The notes beneath the pieces are model-generated. The model was not told where the DNA came from and did not search any database. It saw nothing but the letters and a program-made list of their open reading frames with translations. A stretch of 64,000 bases of DNA, from positions 1 through 64,000 of the forward strand of contig CAYPZL010000002.1 in NCBI GenBank assembly GCA_964415045.1, given 5' to 3'. Position numbers and translations under genes: made by a program. Shown piece by piece: positions 1-9,285 of the stretch. Numbering within the stretch: position 1 is the first letter of the stretch; every line of letters starts with the position of its first letter. The stretch is from CAYPZL01 sp964415045 (GTDB lineage: Bacteria; Planctomycetota; Phycisphaerae; Sedimentisphaerales; Anaerobacaceae).

Positions 1-239
1 AGTCAATCCTGTTCCCCACGCCCCAGACCAATCGAAAAAGTCAGTCAACTTGAGGGTTTTAGCTCTTTGTCCAGACTCAACGCGCACGTTGGCGATTATC
101 AACATTCGTCGCATACTACTTTGCGGAAATCCCGGCGCCCAAAGTGTGCCACACAACAACGGTTGTTCCTCGCGTTCACGGGCCGCAGAGCAGCCTCCCT
201 GTATGGGCCATTTCCCTCCTACAGCCTCCGGCCTACCGC
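1..239. other. Window edge, no gene supported
   Basis: I see no gene here. Short overlapping open frames exist, but none has a ribosome binding site or a recognisable product. Bases 218-254 hold short near-tandem units (CCTACAGCCT and CCTACCGCCT, each twice) that run into the stop codon of the minus-strand glycosyltransferase. Confidence 0.5.
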
Positions 240-1289
240 CTACAGCCTACCGCCTGCGAGTTGCCCCGCAGCTCGCGCATAGACCTCGTCGAGCGTGATG
301 TGCTCGATGGCGTGGGCGGGGTCGGTGCTCTTGATGGCCAGGCCCCTGTCGGCGGCGTCGCGGGCGACAACGCATTCGGGACGGCCGTAGGGTCCGACCC
401 GCAGCGGGTTCGACCAACTGAACATCATCACCAGCGGCTTGCCGAGCGCGGCGGCGATGTGTCCCGGACCGGTGTCGTTGCTGACGACTACGCGGGCGCC
501 TTGCAACACTTCGACCAGCTCGGGCAGCGACGTTTGCCCCGCCAGGTTGACAATCTTCCGGTCGGCGGCAGCCTGGATACGTTCGATCATCTCGCTTTCG
601 GATTTGCCGCCGGTGGCCGCGACGGTTAGTCCGTGCTCGGCGGCGAGCCGGCCCGCCAGGGCCGCGAATCGCTCGGCCGGCCAGCACTTGCTGACCTGGG
701 CCGAACCGGGAATCAGCACGGCGTAGCGGCCCGGCTCCATTTCGTGCCGCGCCAGCAACGCGCGCGTCGCGGCGGCAGCCTCCGACCGCTCGGGCAGAAC
801 GAACTCCACACGCCGGTCGGAAATGCCCATCGCCTCGATCAGTTTCATGTAATGATCGATAACGTGGACCCATTCGCGTTGCGGCCGGACGGCGGTGGTG
901 TAGAAATGGTGCGCGAACTCCCGGCCCCAGGCCGGCCCGAAACGCCGCCGGCTGCCCGAAAGCCACCCCAGCGACGCCGTCCGAAAGAGCCCCTGCAAGT
1001 CCAGGACCGCGTCGTATCGCCCGCGCCGCAGCCGCCGGATGAGCGAGAGCAGTTCCTTGAACGCCCCCGCCCTGCACCACGCCTTGCCCAGCCGCTTGCG
1101 GTCGAACAGAACGATCTCGTCCACGTGCGGATGTCCCTCGATCAGCGGCGCAAACTCCGGGCGAATCAGCCAGCTTATCCGCGCCTGCGGCAGACCGCGA
1201 CGCAGCGCCGCCAGAGCCGGCAAGGCCATGACAATGTCACCCAGCGAACTGGGCTTGATCAGCAGGATATTCTCATATGTCCCCGGCAT
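240..1289 (-). CDS. Glycosyltransferase family 9 (heptosyltransferase-like)
   Basis: Predicted GT9 enzyme that transfers a heptose-like sugar from a nucleotide donor to lipopolysaccharide core at the cytoplasmic face of the inner membrane. It has 349 residues, the usual family length. The N-terminus has the family opening KPSSLGDIVMALPALAALR (about residues 12-30). The C-terminal half has SNDTGPGHIAAALGKP, the donor-binding block of WaaC/WaaF-type enzymes. The ATG at 1289 has GGAGG only two bases upstream, a short spacing, but no better in-frame start is visible. The gene stands alone, divergent from the Nudix gene 150 bases away. The family is clear; the sugar and the LPS position are not. 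It implies an outer membrane containing LPS. Confidence 0.9.
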   Translation of the reverse strand: MPGTYENILLIKPSSLGDIVMALPALAALRRGLPQARISWLIRPEFAPLIEGHPHVDEIVLFDRKRLGKAWCRAGAFKELLSLIRRLRRGRYDAVLDLQGLFRTASLGWLSGSRRRFGPAWGREFAHHFYTTAVRPQREWVHVIDHYMKLIEAMGISDRRVEFVLPERSEAAAATRALLARHEMEPGRYAVLIPGSAQVSKCWPAERFAALAGRLAAEHGLTVAATGGKSESEMIERIQAAADRKIVNLAGQTSLPELVEVLQGARVVVSNDTGPGHIAAALGKPLVMMFSWSNPLRVGPYGRPECVVARDAADRGLAIKSTDPAHAIEHITLDEVYARAAGQLAGGRL

Positions 1290-1438
1290 AACCTCCGGAT
1301 TCTATGCGAGAAGGGACTTCCTTGCAACCGGCGTCGCAAGATGGGTGGTTGCAGCGACCGGCCGGATGAGTAGAATGCACACGAATGACGTCTTCGGGCA
1401 CATTCGAGCCCGGGTGTCGCATGAAGGAGTCTGCGGGT

Positions 1439-1924
1439 ATGGCTACGAAGGGCACGTACGTTTACGAATGGCCGCGGCCGATGGTGACGGCGGACGCGGC
1501 CGTGTTCGCCTGTTTCGACGGCAAAACCAGGCTGCTGCTGGTGCAGCGAAAGCATCCTCCCTGCCAGGGTCACTGGGCCCTGCCGGGCGGATTCATCGAG
1601 ATGGACGAAGACCTGAAAGACGCCGCCGCCCGCGAATTGGCGGAGGAGACGGGCCTGCAAGGCGTACGTCTGGAGCAGCTTCGCACGTTCGGCCGGCCGG
1701 GCCGGGACCCGCGCGGCCGCGTCATTACCGTAGTCTTCACGGGCATCGCCGAGAAAGGCTTCGAGAGCGTCGCCGCGGCCGACGATGCCGCCGCCGTCAA
1801 ATGGTTCGACGTGGACAGCCTCCCCAAAATGGCCTTCGACCACGACGAGATCGCTCGCTGTGCCATCGAAAACATGAAACGCACCGCCCTCTTTCAGAAT
1901 GCCGCAAAGCGGGAAAAGCCGTAA
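1439..1924 (+). CDS. Nudix hydrolase
   Basis: Predicted Nudix-fold pyrophosphohydrolase of 161 residues, acting on a nucleoside diphosphate linked to another group. The Nudix box is complete: GFIEMDE, seven residues, then RELAEETGL, which fits Gx5Ex7REUxEExGU. A tryptophan-proline-rich N-terminus (YVYEWPRPMVTADAAVF) and a late AAVKWFDVDSLP segment match the ADP-ribose/8-oxo-dGTP type subgroup. I chose the ATG at 1439 because GAAGGAG lies nine bases upstream; an in-frame ATG at 1385 would add 18 residues but has no such site. The substrate cannot be read from the sequence. It is divergent from the GT9 gene and has no operon partner. Confidence 0.88.
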   Translation: MATKGTYVYEWPRPMVTADAAVFACFDGKTRLLLVQRKHPPCQGHWALPGGFIEMDEDLKDAAARELAEETGLQGVRLEQLRTFGRPGRDPRGRVITVVFTGIAEKGFESVAAADDAAAVKWFDVDSLPKMAFDHDEIARCAIENMKRTALFQNAAKREKP

Positions 1925-1961
1925 ACCGGCTTGTACGGATTATGATTGATCTGTACGCGGA

Positions 1962-2003
1962 TTGTCATCCCCTCGCTTCGGCTCAGGATAACAGAATTCT
2001 GTC
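1962..2003. repeat. TCATCC-type intergenic repeat, copy 1 (partial)
   Basis: This lies between the ends of the convergent Nudix and amidoligase-fusion genes. It carries GTCATCCCCTCGCTTCGGCT then CAGGATAAC, which resembles the right arm of the copies at 20038 and 41648. It ends in ACAGAATTCTGT (1991-2002), a perfect 12-base palindrome. Only one arm of the element is clear. Confidence 0.5.
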
Positions 2004-2028
2004 GCGCAGGGACCCTTCCTGATGCGGA

Positions 2029-3954
2029 CTACACCGTGGCTTTCTGAAGCTGCTGATTGAACATCCGCAGTTGAATGTGAATCGCGCTGACGGCCCATTC
2101 GATGTAGTGCAGGCTGTGCGCCGGACGGTGGTGGCCTTCATCGAGCAGCCCGCGGTGGACCGTATTGAGAAAACGACCGATGGTCTGCTGACTGATCGGC
2201 GACGGATCGGCGGCCCATCGCTTGAGGTTCTGGTAATCGCGCCGGCGTCGCGGATCAGCCCGCAACTGCTCGACACTCAGGTAATCGCCCGGGTTGAAGG
2301 CCAATTGCAGCCCCTTGAGACACATGATGAGCGGCTCGTAATTGGCGCGCCGGTCCAGCCGGATGAACTTGTACTGCTGGACGTGAGTCGTGGCCTGGGC
2401 GGGAGCTCTGTCGGCGATCTCGTCGCCGCCGAGGTACCAGTTGCGGCGGCTGGTGCGAGCGAAGACGAGCTCTTCCCCGTACCCGTACTGGGTAATCTCG
2501 TCGTGCCCCATCCGCGAGACCCACAATCCGCCCGGTTTGCGCTCCGGGCCGCCGCCGAGAGCCAGGAGGCATTTGACGAAGCCCAGAGGCAGCGTGCGCT
2601 GCTTGCCGATCTGGTTCCGGCGCAACTGGAAGGAAAGGTGCAGACTGTGCGGGCGAACGTCGAAGAAGGTGGCCAGCTCGTGTATCAACTGGTTCAGCAG
2701 CCACGGGTCGCTCGTGGCCGGCCGGGACAGCTCCCCGGCAATGTTGAGCCGCCCAGGGGCAATCTCCAGGAAGCCGCACCGCCGGCCCCGCTCGGTCGAG
2801 CCGCTGTGGTCGTCGATGTAGCCACCGAGCTTCCAGCACAGCACGTCGAGACGAAAATCGTAGAAATACCGGAACCCGTCGTACACGGCGTCCCGCGCCC
2901 TGCTGAGGCTCCGCTGCGGCTCGACCGCCGCGGCGCCCAGGTTGCTCAGCTCCACCTCGAAACCAAGCGGGATCAGGCCGGGCTGCAAATTGGACCGGAT
3001 GCGCTTCAGATGCGCCTCGGCCACACGCGGCTCGAAGATGCTCCGGGAAGCGCGCACCGCGTACTTGACGTAGTTGATCAGATCGTTCTCCTCGCAGGGC
3101 ATGGTATCGAGGCCCCGCCCGATGATCAGATCCACGGCGTTGCGGTTGGTGTTCATCATGTGCAGAGCCGCCAGCAGGCTGATCGAACGGGCGAAGTAGC
3201 GTTCCGAGGAGCGCATGTGCTCCAGCTCGAACCGGTAGCGGTTCTGAATCTGCTCCTCGAACTGGTTGAGCAGCACCTGGCGTAGAACGAGTGCCAGGTA
3301 GTTGTCGAGATAGGGCCTGGCCTCCGGGGCCGCACAGAGGTGGCGGATGCTGGGCCGGGGCCGATCCAGCTCCCGTTCCAGGAAATAGTCGCTGATGGCG
3401 TCGCTGTGGTAGTGGCTCATCACGAGGTCCCGCTCGGTCGTGCCCAACAGTTCCCTCTCGGCCTGGCGCTCCAGTTCGGCGTCGACGGTGCGCTCGCCGG
3501 GCCGCGTGCGCTTCTTCAGAAACTTGTTGATCCGCTTGCGCAGCCAGAGCTCGTGAATGAGATTGACGTGGAAGCGGTCGCCGAAGTGCCGGCGCATCGA
3601 CTCGGTCGTCACCAGGTAGGCCTGTGCCGGGACCAGCCCGCGGGCTGTGTGAACCTGGACCATCTCTCTCTGGTACCGTTTTCCTTCGTACCGGTCGATC
3701 TCCGCCATCGCCGCGAACGGGATGTCGTGAATGACCAACCCCTCGATGCGCGCGGCCGGGGCTTCCACGGCGTAGAAATACACATTATCCGGGCTCACCC
3801 TGCGATAGTGCGGCAGGAACGCGGGCTCGGCAAAGAGCGTCCTCGTGTCGATCCGGGAAGGCCGACGCGTGAAGTGAAAGCCGCTGACCGACTGGAAAAT
3901 TCGCGTGTCCCGCAGAGAACCGTAGATGAAGAGGTTGACTTTTCGCTTGTGCAT
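2029..3954 (-). CDS. Gamma-glutamylcyclotransferase-like domain fused to probable amidoligase domain
   Basis: A 641-residue protein with two recognisable parts. Residues 6-130 look like an AIG2/GGCT domain: LFIYGSLRD near the start (8-16) and EIDRYEGKRYQREMV (85-99), whose glutamate (about E90) is the catalytic acid in that family. GGCT enzymes cleave gamma-glutamyl amides to pyroglutamate. Residues 160-320 are helical and unrecognised. Residues 327-450 resemble the glutamine-synthetase-fold amidoligases: GFEVEL (331-336), FLEIAPGRL (395-403) and HSLHLSFQL (436-444) occupy the places of their GxExE, E-x-P and HxH motifs. Such ligases form amide bonds and are known to occur beside GGCT genes. 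ATG 3954 is preferred; a TTG lies at 3981. It is a single gene and its substrate is unknown. I am sure of the GGCT part and moderately sure of the ligase. Confidence 0.62.
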   Translation of the reverse strand: MHKRKVNLFIYGSLRDTRIFQSVSGFHFTRRPSRIDTRTLFAEPAFLPHYRRVSPDNVYFYAVEAPAARIEGLVIHDIPFAAMAEIDRYEGKRYQREMVQVHTARGLVPAQAYLVTTESMRRHFGDRFHVNLIHELWLRKRINKFLKKRTRPGERTVDAELERQAERELLGTTERDLVMSHYHSDAISDYFLERELDRPRPSIRHLCAAPEARPYLDNYLALVLRQVLLNQFEEQIQNRYRFELEHMRSSERYFARSISLLAALHMMNTNRNAVDLIIGRGLDTMPCEENDLINYVKYAVRASRSIFEPRVAEAHLKRIRSNLQPGLIPLGFEVELSNLGAAAVEPQRSLSRARDAVYDGFRYFYDFRLDVLCWKLGGYIDDHSGSTERGRRCGFLEIAPGRLNIAGELSRPATSDPWLLNQLIHELATFFDVRPHSLHLSFQLRRNQIGKQRTLPLGFVKCLLALGGGPERKPGGLWVSRMGHDEITQYGYGEELVFARTSRRNWYLGGDEIADRAPAQATTHVQQYKFIRLDRRANYEPLIMCLKGLQLAFNPGDYLSVEQLRADPRRRRDYQNLKRWAADPSPISQQTIGRFLNTVHRGLLDEGHHRPAHSLHYIEWAVSAIHIQLRMFNQQLQKATV

Positions 3955-3993
3955 AGCCGCTACATCCCACGAACATCCCAACGGACAACGATC

Positions 3994-4740
3994 TTATTCA
4001 TCACGGAGAATACGCCGCCGGAGCCGCAGAAGTTCCCGCAGCGCCCGCAGGACGACCTTCGCACTGGCGCCGGTCTGCCGGCCGGCTGTCCGTGGGTAAT
4101 GATGTACACCCTTCTGAGTAATCCGATAGCCTTTCTTGGCCGCACGAGCCAGGATCTCCGTGTCAATCAATGCCCCCGTGCTTTCCATCTTGATCGTATC
4201 AAAAATCGCCCGCTTGTACAACTTGAAGGCACAATCCATGTCGCGCATGTTCAGCGAGAACGCCAGGCAGTTGATCCGGGTCCAGACCCATCCGCCCAGA
4301 ATCCGCACGAAACCATCCTGGCGATTCAGGCGATAGCCGCTGACGATATCGTATTCTCGCATGAGCGGGAGCAGATCGGGCATTTCCTTGATGTCGAACT
4401 GGCCGTCCCCGTCCGTGTAAAAAACGAGTTCGCGGGTGGCCGTTTTGAATCCCGACTGCAGAGCCGCACCGTAGCCCAGGTTGCGTTCGTGGTGAATGAC
4501 GCGCACGGCCTCATGGGTGGCGGCCAGCTCGTCGGCGATTCGTCCTGTGTCATCGCTGCTGCCGTCGTCCACGATGATGATCTCATAGTCGGCGCCGAGG
4601 CCCTCGGCCACCGCCAGCGCTTGCTCCGTCACGCGCGCGACGTTGTCCTGCTCGTTATAGCACGGGAAAAAAATGCTGATCGAGACGGGCCCCTTCGCGC
4701 CGGGCGGCGCACCTTGCGGCCTGTTCGTCTCCGCCGCCAT
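3994..4740 (-). CDS. Glycosyltransferase family 2, polyprenol-phosphate mannose/glucose synthase-like
   Basis: Predicted GT2 enzyme that makes a polyprenyl-phosphate monosaccharide from a nucleotide sugar. It has 248 residues. The GT-A fold core is visible: FFPCYNEQDNV (24-34), VDDGSSDDT (57-65), NLGYGAALQSGFK (87-99) and TDGDGQFD (109-116), the metal and donor site. There is no C-terminal membrane anchor, so it resembles the short soluble DPM1 type. Its ATG lies three bases after the stop of the 919-aa membrane protein transcribed just before it, so the two are almost certainly one operon. The likely arrangement is that this enzyme loads the lipid carrier and the membrane protein uses or handles it. 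Donor sugar is unknown. Confidence 0.88.
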   Translation of the reverse strand: MAAETNRPQGAPPGAKGPVSISIFFPCYNEQDNVARVTEQALAVAEGLGADYEIIIVDDGSSDDTGRIADELAATHEAVRVIHHERNLGYGAALQSGFKTATRELVFYTDGDGQFDIKEMPDLLPLMREYDIVSGYRLNRQDGFVRILGGWVWTRINCLAFSLNMRDMDCAFKLYKRAIFDTIKMESTGALIDTEILARAAKKGYRITQKGVHHYPRTAGRQTGASAKVVLRALRELLRLRRRILRDE

Positions 4741-4743
4741 CGG

Positions 4744-7503
4744 TTACCACCTTTTTCTCATCGAGATCACGTTCCTTTCCGCTTCATACGCCATCCATCG
4801 CAGCCGGTACGCTTCCGCTTCCTCGGTCTTGCCCTGCGCCGTCATAATCTGTTCCAGCCGCAGCAGGGCCAGACGAGCGGCTTCGATCCGAAGATTGTAG
4901 CCGTCTTGCTGCGAATAGGTCTCTTTGTTCTTGGCAAAATCGTCCGTGTACTCCCTGCATATCCGGTCGATGCGCGGGTGAAGCTCGACAAAGCGGGACC
5001 CAATCAACAGCATGTCCAGAATCGGGGCCGGCGAGGGATTGAGCTTGAACGCCTCCTCCAGCAATCCCAGGCCCTTCTTTTTCTGGGCCAGGTTGTCGAA
5101 CAGCAACAGGTTGTGGCCCACCGCCAGATTGGCCAGGTATTCGTCCGGATATGCCGTCTGACCGTTGAACATCCCCTGGTACAGCTTCATGCCCTGAGGC
5201 GTTTTGACGTCGACGAACAGCTTCTGCTTGTCGCTGATGAAGACGACGCGCCAATCCAGGCTGTACTCCAGCCCCTTCGTGAACGGCTTGCTGAACTGGT
5301 TTGCAGGCATGAGAACGACCCAGACGTCCCTCTTGCGCAGCTCGGCGCTGATCCAGTCGCCGATCTTCTTGTAGTCGGCGGAGGTCAACTTGCTGCCCGA
5401 GATGACCGCGCGTCTGACGACGGGCCCGCCGGCCATGAGGGCGGTCCACTGGTCGAACGCCGCAACGGTGTAAGCGGCTTGGGCCCGACCGTCCATGAAC
5501 AATTGCAGCGGTGTCCGGCCCGTCTCGGGATCGGGCTGCTGCCCCCAGGCGATGAAGCCGCCCTCGGTCCAGTAGTTGAACATTTTGCCGCTTAGCTTGT
5601 TCTCGCGAATGAAATCCAACGCATAGAACGGCTTGGCGTCGGAGGCGGTCATGCGCATGAACACGGAGGTCAGCTTGGGATCGGCGGGCCAGTAATCGAG
5701 GTAGATGCGTTTGAATTTCAGGCCCCAGAGCACGCCGAAGAGAAACACGGCCCCCACGCCGGTTAGCAGGATCCCCATGCGAAGCCCTTCCGGCAACGCC
5801 GGGACCTCGAGCTTCTTCGCCTTGCCGCTGTGGACCAGGGCCGCGGTCGCCCGCAGGATCTGGTCAAGCAGCAGCGCCAGAATGGGACAGGCGGTGAAAC
5901 CGGCGATGGGAATGAACCGCCGCGACCGAATCGCCATGTACACCGTCAGCGCCGCCACGACGACGAGAGCCAGATCGATTTTCGGCCAGGCGTAGTAGTC
6001 GTCACCAGCGGCGGTCCGTTTCTTTGTGGTTCGGTCGGCGCTGCGCGCGAGCCGGACAAATACGTACGCCGCCGCCAGGAACACCAGCCAAGCTAAAATG
6101 TACATCACCAGAAACGGCTTGGCCGTCCCGACGGGGTTGGACCAGTCGAAAGCCCGGTGCCATTCGTGCACGTCGCGCCAGCGCTCCGCGTGCTTGCTCA
6201 CGCTGATGATGAACGTATGCGTCAGGTTCGTCAGGTGGAACGGATTGAAGACCACCATGGCCACGAAGGCCACCGCGCCGGCCCCGACCGTGTGGAGAAT
6301 CGCTCGCGGCGGCATGACGCGAACCACCTTCTCCCGCGCCGCGACCACAATCGCACCGAGAACCATCGCAAAACAGAAGATGCCGATGTACGCGAGGCGC
6401 GAGCTGGAAATGTAGGTCAGCAACACCCGCAGCTCGCGTCCCCCGAGGTTGAACGGCGGGTCGACGAAGAATTTCGTCAGCAGCAGCAAGAAGAGGACCA
6501 GAGATGCGGTGACGTGATAAACCGTCAGCGAGCTGTCGGCGACCTGCCGATGACGCGTCAGCAAAATACTGCCGACGATCGCAACCAGGACCAGATAGAA
6601 GCCCCAATCGTGCGAGACGGAGACCGCCTTGAGATACTCGTGGTGGCCGAAGCGATTGGCCATCCCGAACAGCACGATCCAGGTCAGACCGCTGTACGCC
6701 GCCAGCATCCAGCGCCTGGGCAGATTCATGATCGCGTGCCAGACCACGAACGGGACCAGCACGATGAAGGCGTAGATGTAGCCGCCGTGGACGTTGGCCC
6801 AGAACACGATCAGCGGCACCATCAACCAGGCGTAAAGGCCGTTTCGATAGCTGGTGCAGGCGAGCACCAGGACCAGGGCCGCCACCAGCAGATTGGAGAA
6901 GCCCGCCGGCCTCACGTCGAAGAAGGACCGGCCGATGAACATGGCAAAACACACGAACACGACCGCCAGGGCGCGATTGGCGCCGTACATGCGAGTGGTG
7001 AAGTAAAGACAGACCGCCGCCAGCATGTAAATGGCGATCTTCCACAAGACCAGCGCGTCGTAGTAGGGCTTCTCTTCGGACCCGAGCGTCGTCGTCAACG
7101 AATAGAAAATCACGTGCGTGAGCCAGTTCTGGTTGACCCACCCGGTGGGATGCCAGTATTTGACAGTCTTGAGGCCGACCTTGTCGGTGATCCACTGCGC
7201 CCAGCCGGGCCAGGTTTCCACCTCCTCCGCCGTCGGACCGGGCTCGTGCGAATTGGCGCTGAAGGGCTCGACGGTATCGACCCCGTGATTGACAAAATGC
7301 CGCCCGCAGGCCATCGCCACCCACGTATCGCCCGCCGCCACCATGTGCGTGCAGGCGTGGAAGGCGAAAATCAACATCGCCAGCCAGCCGATGATCATAG
7401 GCCAGCCGGCGAACGCGCCGCGATCCTGGCCCGTAATGCCGTTCTCATCACCGCCGGCGCCGGCCATCTTCCCTCGAATGTCTTTCAATCTAGTAAACGC
7501 CAT
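4744..7503 (-). CDS. Large polytopic membrane protein, GT-C-glycosyltransferase-like, with soluble C-terminal repeat region
   Basis: A 919-residue inner-membrane protein. After a charged N-terminus there are roughly a dozen hydrophobic segments between residues 35 and 590 (for example MIIGWLAMLIFAFHACTHMV and ALAVVFVCFAMFIG). A large first loop follows the first segment and holds several Trp and His residues, the topology of GT-C enzymes that use polyprenyl-phosphate sugars. Residues 600-919 are soluble; the end looks alpha-helical and TPR-like (LGLLEEAFKLNPSPAPILDM). The gene is directly followed by a polyprenol-phosphate-sugar-synthase-like GT2, which supports a role in transferring a lipid-linked sugar on the periplasmic side. 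No close family could be named, so the function is inferred. Confidence 0.7.
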   Translation of the reverse strand: MAFTRLKDIRGKMAGAGGDENGITGQDRGAFAGWPMIIGWLAMLIFAFHACTHMVAAGDTWVAMACGRHFVNHGVDTVEPFSANSHEPGPTAEEVETWPGWAQWITDKVGLKTVKYWHPTGWVNQNWLTHVIFYSLTTTLGSEEKPYYDALVLWKIAIYMLAAVCLYFTTRMYGANRALAVVFVCFAMFIGRSFFDVRPAGFSNLLVAALVLVLACTSYRNGLYAWLMVPLIVFWANVHGGYIYAFIVLVPFVVWHAIMNLPRRWMLAAYSGLTWIVLFGMANRFGHHEYLKAVSVSHDWGFYLVLVAIVGSILLTRHRQVADSSLTVYHVTASLVLFLLLLTKFFVDPPFNLGGRELRVLLTYISSSRLAYIGIFCFAMVLGAIVVAAREKVVRVMPPRAILHTVGAGAVAFVAMVVFNPFHLTNLTHTFIISVSKHAERWRDVHEWHRAFDWSNPVGTAKPFLVMYILAWLVFLAAAYVFVRLARSADRTTKKRTAAGDDYYAWPKIDLALVVVAALTVYMAIRSRRFIPIAGFTACPILALLLDQILRATAALVHSGKAKKLEVPALPEGLRMGILLTGVGAVFLFGVLWGLKFKRIYLDYWPADPKLTSVFMRMTASDAKPFYALDFIRENKLSGKMFNYWTEGGFIAWGQQPDPETGRTPLQLFMDGRAQAAYTVAAFDQWTALMAGGPVVRRAVISGSKLTSADYKKIGDWISAELRKRDVWVVLMPANQFSKPFTKGLEYSLDWRVVFISDKQKLFVDVKTPQGMKLYQGMFNGQTAYPDEYLANLAVGHNLLLFDNLAQKKKGLGLLEEAFKLNPSPAPILDMLLIGSRFVELHPRIDRICREYTDDFAKNKETYSQQDGYNLRIEAARLALLRLEQIMTAQGKTEEAEAYRLRWMAYEAERNVISMRKRW

Positions 7504-8094
7504 AGTAACCGAGGAACATACGCCTTTTCTCTGCTATCGTCAAGATTCCGCGATCCCCATCACTTTCCGCGCCGCTCGGACCTCACGATCCTCTGGCTCC
7601 GAAACCTCCGTCGTCCGCAGCGACCGCGCGACCGGCAACATCGAGGATGTCCCCTCCGCCCCGCAAGAGCCGCCCCCGAGCACGTTCCCGGCGCGCCCTG
7701 CCGCCGACTCTGTTCCCGCCCAAAGCCCTTCTATCCGGGCAGACGTACGACCCGCGGCCACCGGAGCGCCGCCGCAAGCGTCCGATAATCCCCAGTCAAG
7801 CACCTCGTTTCGGACCAACTCGAAAGCCGCAACGAGCGCCGCAGAAAACATGGATGTTGCTTCGTCAGATCGCAAGAGCGGCCTGAACACCGGCGCCCGA
7901 AAGAACATGCCCCGGCAGTTTCTTCTCCGGCCTGACCGACAATGTCGGCATCGACAGTCGCGCGGTCCAGACGTGACACATCTGACCCACTTGCCCGGCA
8001 CAAAGGGATCGGCGAAAAACGCAGTGCCGGCCCTCTTCTCTTCATCCGGGCCGCGAGCTGCCGGCAGCCATATCCCTCTTGCGGGTCGCCGTCG
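7504..8094. other. 591-base intergenic region, no convincing gene
   Basis: It lies between two minus-strand genes and should hold the promoter of the 919-aa membrane protein gene. Open frames occur on both strands (for example minus 7540-8001), but they are rich in Pro/Ser/Ala/Arg, have no ribosome binding site and match nothing I recognise. No terminator or repeat stands out. Confidence 0.5.
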
Positions 8095-9285
8095 CTACCG
8101 GCCGAGCCATTTCTCCAGGCGGTCGAGGCCCCTGGTGATCTGCTCCATGGAGCAGGCAAAGCTCAGCCGGACGTTGTTGTCGCAACCGAAGGGCAGGCCC
8201 GGCACGAGCGCCACGTTGGCCTGTTCCAGAAGGGCCTTGGCGAAGTCCATGCTGCCGCCGATCGCGGCGCCGCCGATAGTGCGGCCGAAGTGGCCCGAGA
8301 CGTCCGGGAAGCAGTAGAAGGCCCCGGTGGGCTCGGCGCATTCAACGCCGTCCATGGCGTTGAGGCGCTGGGCCATGTAGCTGCCCCGCTTCTCGAACTC
8401 GACGCGCATCTTCTCGATGGCTCCGTCGGCCTCAGGCCCGTAGGCGGCGATGGCGGCGTACTGGCAGAAAGTGACCGGGTTGGAGGTCATGTGCGATTGC
8501 AGCCGGCCCATCGCCTTGATGGCGTCGAGCGGTCCGGCGGTGAAACCCAGACGCCAGCCCGTCATGGAGAAGGCCTTGCTCAGGCCGTTGAGCGTCAGCG
8601 TCCGGCTGTAGGCGTCGTCGCTCAGCGCGGCGAAGCTGACGAACTCGGTGTCGCCATAGATGAGCTTCTCGTAAATCTCGTCGGAGATGACCCAGACGCC
8701 GGTCCCCTCCAGGACCCTGGCGAGCGCCCGGAGCTCGTCCGGCGTGTACGTGAAGCCGCCCGGATTGCTGGGCGAATTGAGCACGAGCATGGCGGTCTTG
8801 TCCGTGATCGCCTGCTCCAACTGCCCCGGCGTAATCTTGTAGCTGTTGGCCTTGTCGGTCTCAAGCACTTTGACGGTCGCCCCGGCCAGCTTGACCGCCT
8901 CGGGATACGTGACCCAATACGGGGTCGGCAACAGGACCTCGTCGCCCGGGTCCAGCACCGCCTGCATCGCCTCGTACACCGAGTGCTTGCCACCGATGTT
9001 GACGATGATCTGGTCCGGGCTGTACGTCAGGCCGTTGTCTTTCGCGAGCTTCTCGGCGATGGTCTTACGCAGCTCGGGGATGCCGGCGGCAGCGGTGTAC
9101 TTCGTCTGCCCCGACTGGATCGCCTGAATCGCGGCTTCTTTGATATACTGCGGCGTATCGAAATCCGGCTCCCCCGCACCGAAACCCACGACATCGACAC
9201 CCTGGGCCTTCAGTTCCTTGGCCCGCGCCGTCACCGCGATCGTGGCCGAAGGAGGAACGCTCTGAGCTCTCTGGCTGATTTTCAT
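8095..9285 (-). CDS. aspC: Aspartate aminotransferase-like PLP enzyme (class I/II)
   Basis: Predicted cytoplasmic aminotransferase of 396 residues that moves an amino group between aspartate (or a related amino acid) and 2-oxoglutarate using pyridoxal phosphate. Visible landmarks are GAGEPDFDTP (36-45), YTAAAGIPELR (63-73), NSPSNPGG (170-177), SDEIYEKLIY (201-210) and SKAFSMTGWRLGF (236-248), where K237 should bind PLP. An Arg near NNVRLSF in the last fifth should bind the substrate carboxylate. The pattern is that of the thermophile-type (I-gamma) aspartate aminotransferases, some of which also act on prephenate; a tyrA gene lies elsewhere in this window. It is transcribed alone, with 216 non-coding bases before the next gene. 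Confidence 0.92.
   Translation of the reverse strand: MKISQRAQSVPPSATIAVTARAKELKAQGVDVVGFGAGEPDFDTPQYIKEAAIQAIQSGQTKYTAAAGIPELRKTIAEKLAKDNGLTYSPDQIIVNIGGKHSVYEAMQAVLDPGDEVLLPTPYWVTYPEAVKLAGATVKVLETDKANSYKITPGQLEQAITDKTAMLVLNSPSNPGGFTYTPDELRALARVLEGTGVWVISDEIYEKLIYGDTEFVSFAALSDDAYSRTLTLNGLSKAFSMTGWRLGFTAGPLDAIKAMGRLQSHMTSNPVTFCQYAAIAAYGPEADGAIEKMRVEFEKRGSYMAQRLNAMDGVECAEPTGAFYCFPDVSGHFGRTIGGAAIGGSMDFAKALLEQANVALVPGLPFGCDNNVRLSFACSMEQITRGLDRLEKWLGR

Noticed and set aside
7540..8001. A 153-codon minus-strand frame in the gap before the 919-aa protein gene, and a longer plus-strand frame over the same bases
   Set aside because: No ribosome binding site, low-complexity composition, no recognisable motif, and the two frames contradict each other.
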